Below, piece after piece: positions 63,110 through 64,000 of a stretch of 64,000 nt of DNA (position 1 is the stretch's first letter; each line of letters opens with the position of its first letter). The notes under the pieces are model-generated. The model did not search any database, was not told where the DNA came from, and saw only the letters and a program-made list of their open reading frames with translations. The DNA is from Phoronis australis (lineage: Eukaryota; Phoronida; Phoronidae), in the NCBI GenBank assembly GCA_002633005.1, contig NMRA01000563.1, forward strand, positions 62,001-126,000. Direction: 5' to 3'. The position numbers and the translations under genes were made by a program.

Positions 63110-64000
63110 CTGACAGAAAAGTTTACATAACTCAAGCTCACATGGTTGTAAACAATTAGAAAGCAAGCAACAAAACAACTCATGAAACACCCAAATTTAG
63201 GCATGAGATATAAATGTAAAAAAATAATTCTTTAGAATTTCGTTTAGAAATACACTTACTAAACACTAAAATAATGTTTGGCACTTCAACATCAAAATTC
63301 ACATTAAAAATTGCGATTCAAAACTACTCATTTACAATTCATTACCTAAAGTGTAAACTGACAAATTGAGTTGAGTAACCTTAAGCGCTTCACAAAGGTA
63401 ACAAGGTCAACACTTAAGTTTACACCCAAGAAACCATTTTCTGTCAAAATTTTTGGTGACCACTGACGGTACATTACATAAAATAATACCCAGAATTTCG
63501 TGGCTACATGACTTTGCTGAAAACTGACTCAGACATGAAAATTTTTGGCAGAGAGTTGAAAATTCTTACTTTTATTGTTACAAGAACTGGGGAGAAAAAA
63601 ATTAGACTTAAACATCAGGGCTTGGAATGACCAATGACAAAAAACGCGGAAACTTTGAAACTTTTACGGCCCAAATCATGCCCGATAACCACCATTGAAT
63701 GATCAATGTGAACCTTTCCCCGATAAAAATCGGGAGGACTAAAAAAAGAAAAAAAAAATGTTACCACCATCAGTAGCATGCGTCTGCGTCCTTTTAGCTC
63801 GCCCGTCCACTCCCAACCCACACATTTTTGGCTGCAGAGCGGTAGTATTTGTCGCCGCGCTTAACAATAACACGAGACGCCATTGAACATCCCACCACGC
63901 TGTCCCAGATGCCCCGGCAATGTTGACAATTTACGTTCCTCCGAAACATAAAGAGCAACTTCCGCTTTTCCGAGGTGAACGTCGTCTGCAACGCCGCGGT
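63110..64000. other. upstream part of the protease gene, no exon identified
   Basis: The N-terminal exons expected for an M8 protease (signal peptide, propeptide) are not recognised here. Beyond about 63780 the sequence becomes more GC/CpG-rich, with short unrecognised minus-strand frames (63615-63821, 63794-63991), one of which contains a hydrophobic LLMVVTFFFSFF stretch. It could be a promoter/first-exon region or an unrelated gene at the edge. Confidence 0.4.

Noticed and set aside
63794..63991. Minus-strand ORF at the window edge as the first exon of the protease
   Set aside because: No signal peptide, M8 similarity or phase-compatible donor could be demonstrated; left as unassigned.

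Overview
The window is animal genomic DNA: three intron-rich genes with canonical GT..AG splice sites, long AT-rich introns, many minisatellites and several dispersed repeats. Two single N positions (13755 and 16679) suggest a draft assembly. The gene content is that of an invertebrate deuterostome. Minisatellites that include or abut splice junctions resemble the 'mirage' minisatellites I recall being described from amphioxus (Branchiostoma) genes, so a cephalochordate is my best guess. This is inference, not proof.

Layout. (1) Plus strand, 249-18346: the last 11 coding exons of a MAP4K3/MAP4K5-type (GLK/KHS) germinal-centre kinase, covering essentially the whole C-terminal citron-homology (CNH) domain. 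The kinase half lies upstream of the window. (2) 18347-23764: intergenic sequence with a palindromic 27-nt minisatellite and one unrecognised long ORF with a membrane segment. (3) Plus strand, 23765-39507: a complete 9-exon CDKL1/CDKL4-type cyclin-dependent-kinase-like gene of 369 codons. (4) 39508-45303: a convergent intergenic or 3'UTR interval. (5) Minus strand, 63109-45304: the last 12 exons (638 codons) of an M8 leishmanolysin-type zinc metalloprotease with a Ser/Thr-rich stalk, a probable SEA-like module, one transmembrane helix and a cytoplasmic tail. It resembles CIROP/LMLN2 more than LMLN. Its 5' exons lie beyond 63110 or outside the window.

Functional context. The MAP4K3/5-to-CDKL1/4 head-to-tail arrangement matches the human pairs MAP4K5-CDKL1 (chromosome 14) and MAP4K3-CDKL4 (chromosome 2), so this looks like the unduplicated ancestral linkage. 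MAP4K3/5 acts in stress and nutrient signalling, CDKL1/4 kinases are linked to cilia, and CIROP acts in ciliated left-right organisers. No operon-like cooperation is implied.

The rest is repeats. Five exon/intron boundaries lie in or next to minisatellites. Six copies of one modular dispersed repeat family, with hairpins at its ends and a variable number of internal modules, lie at 7.6, 11.5, 33.2, 46.1, 48.3 and 53.5 kb. Two candidate non-autonomous DNA transposons with terminal inverted repeats lie at 9428-10896 (TA target) and 50764-52718 (TTAA target).
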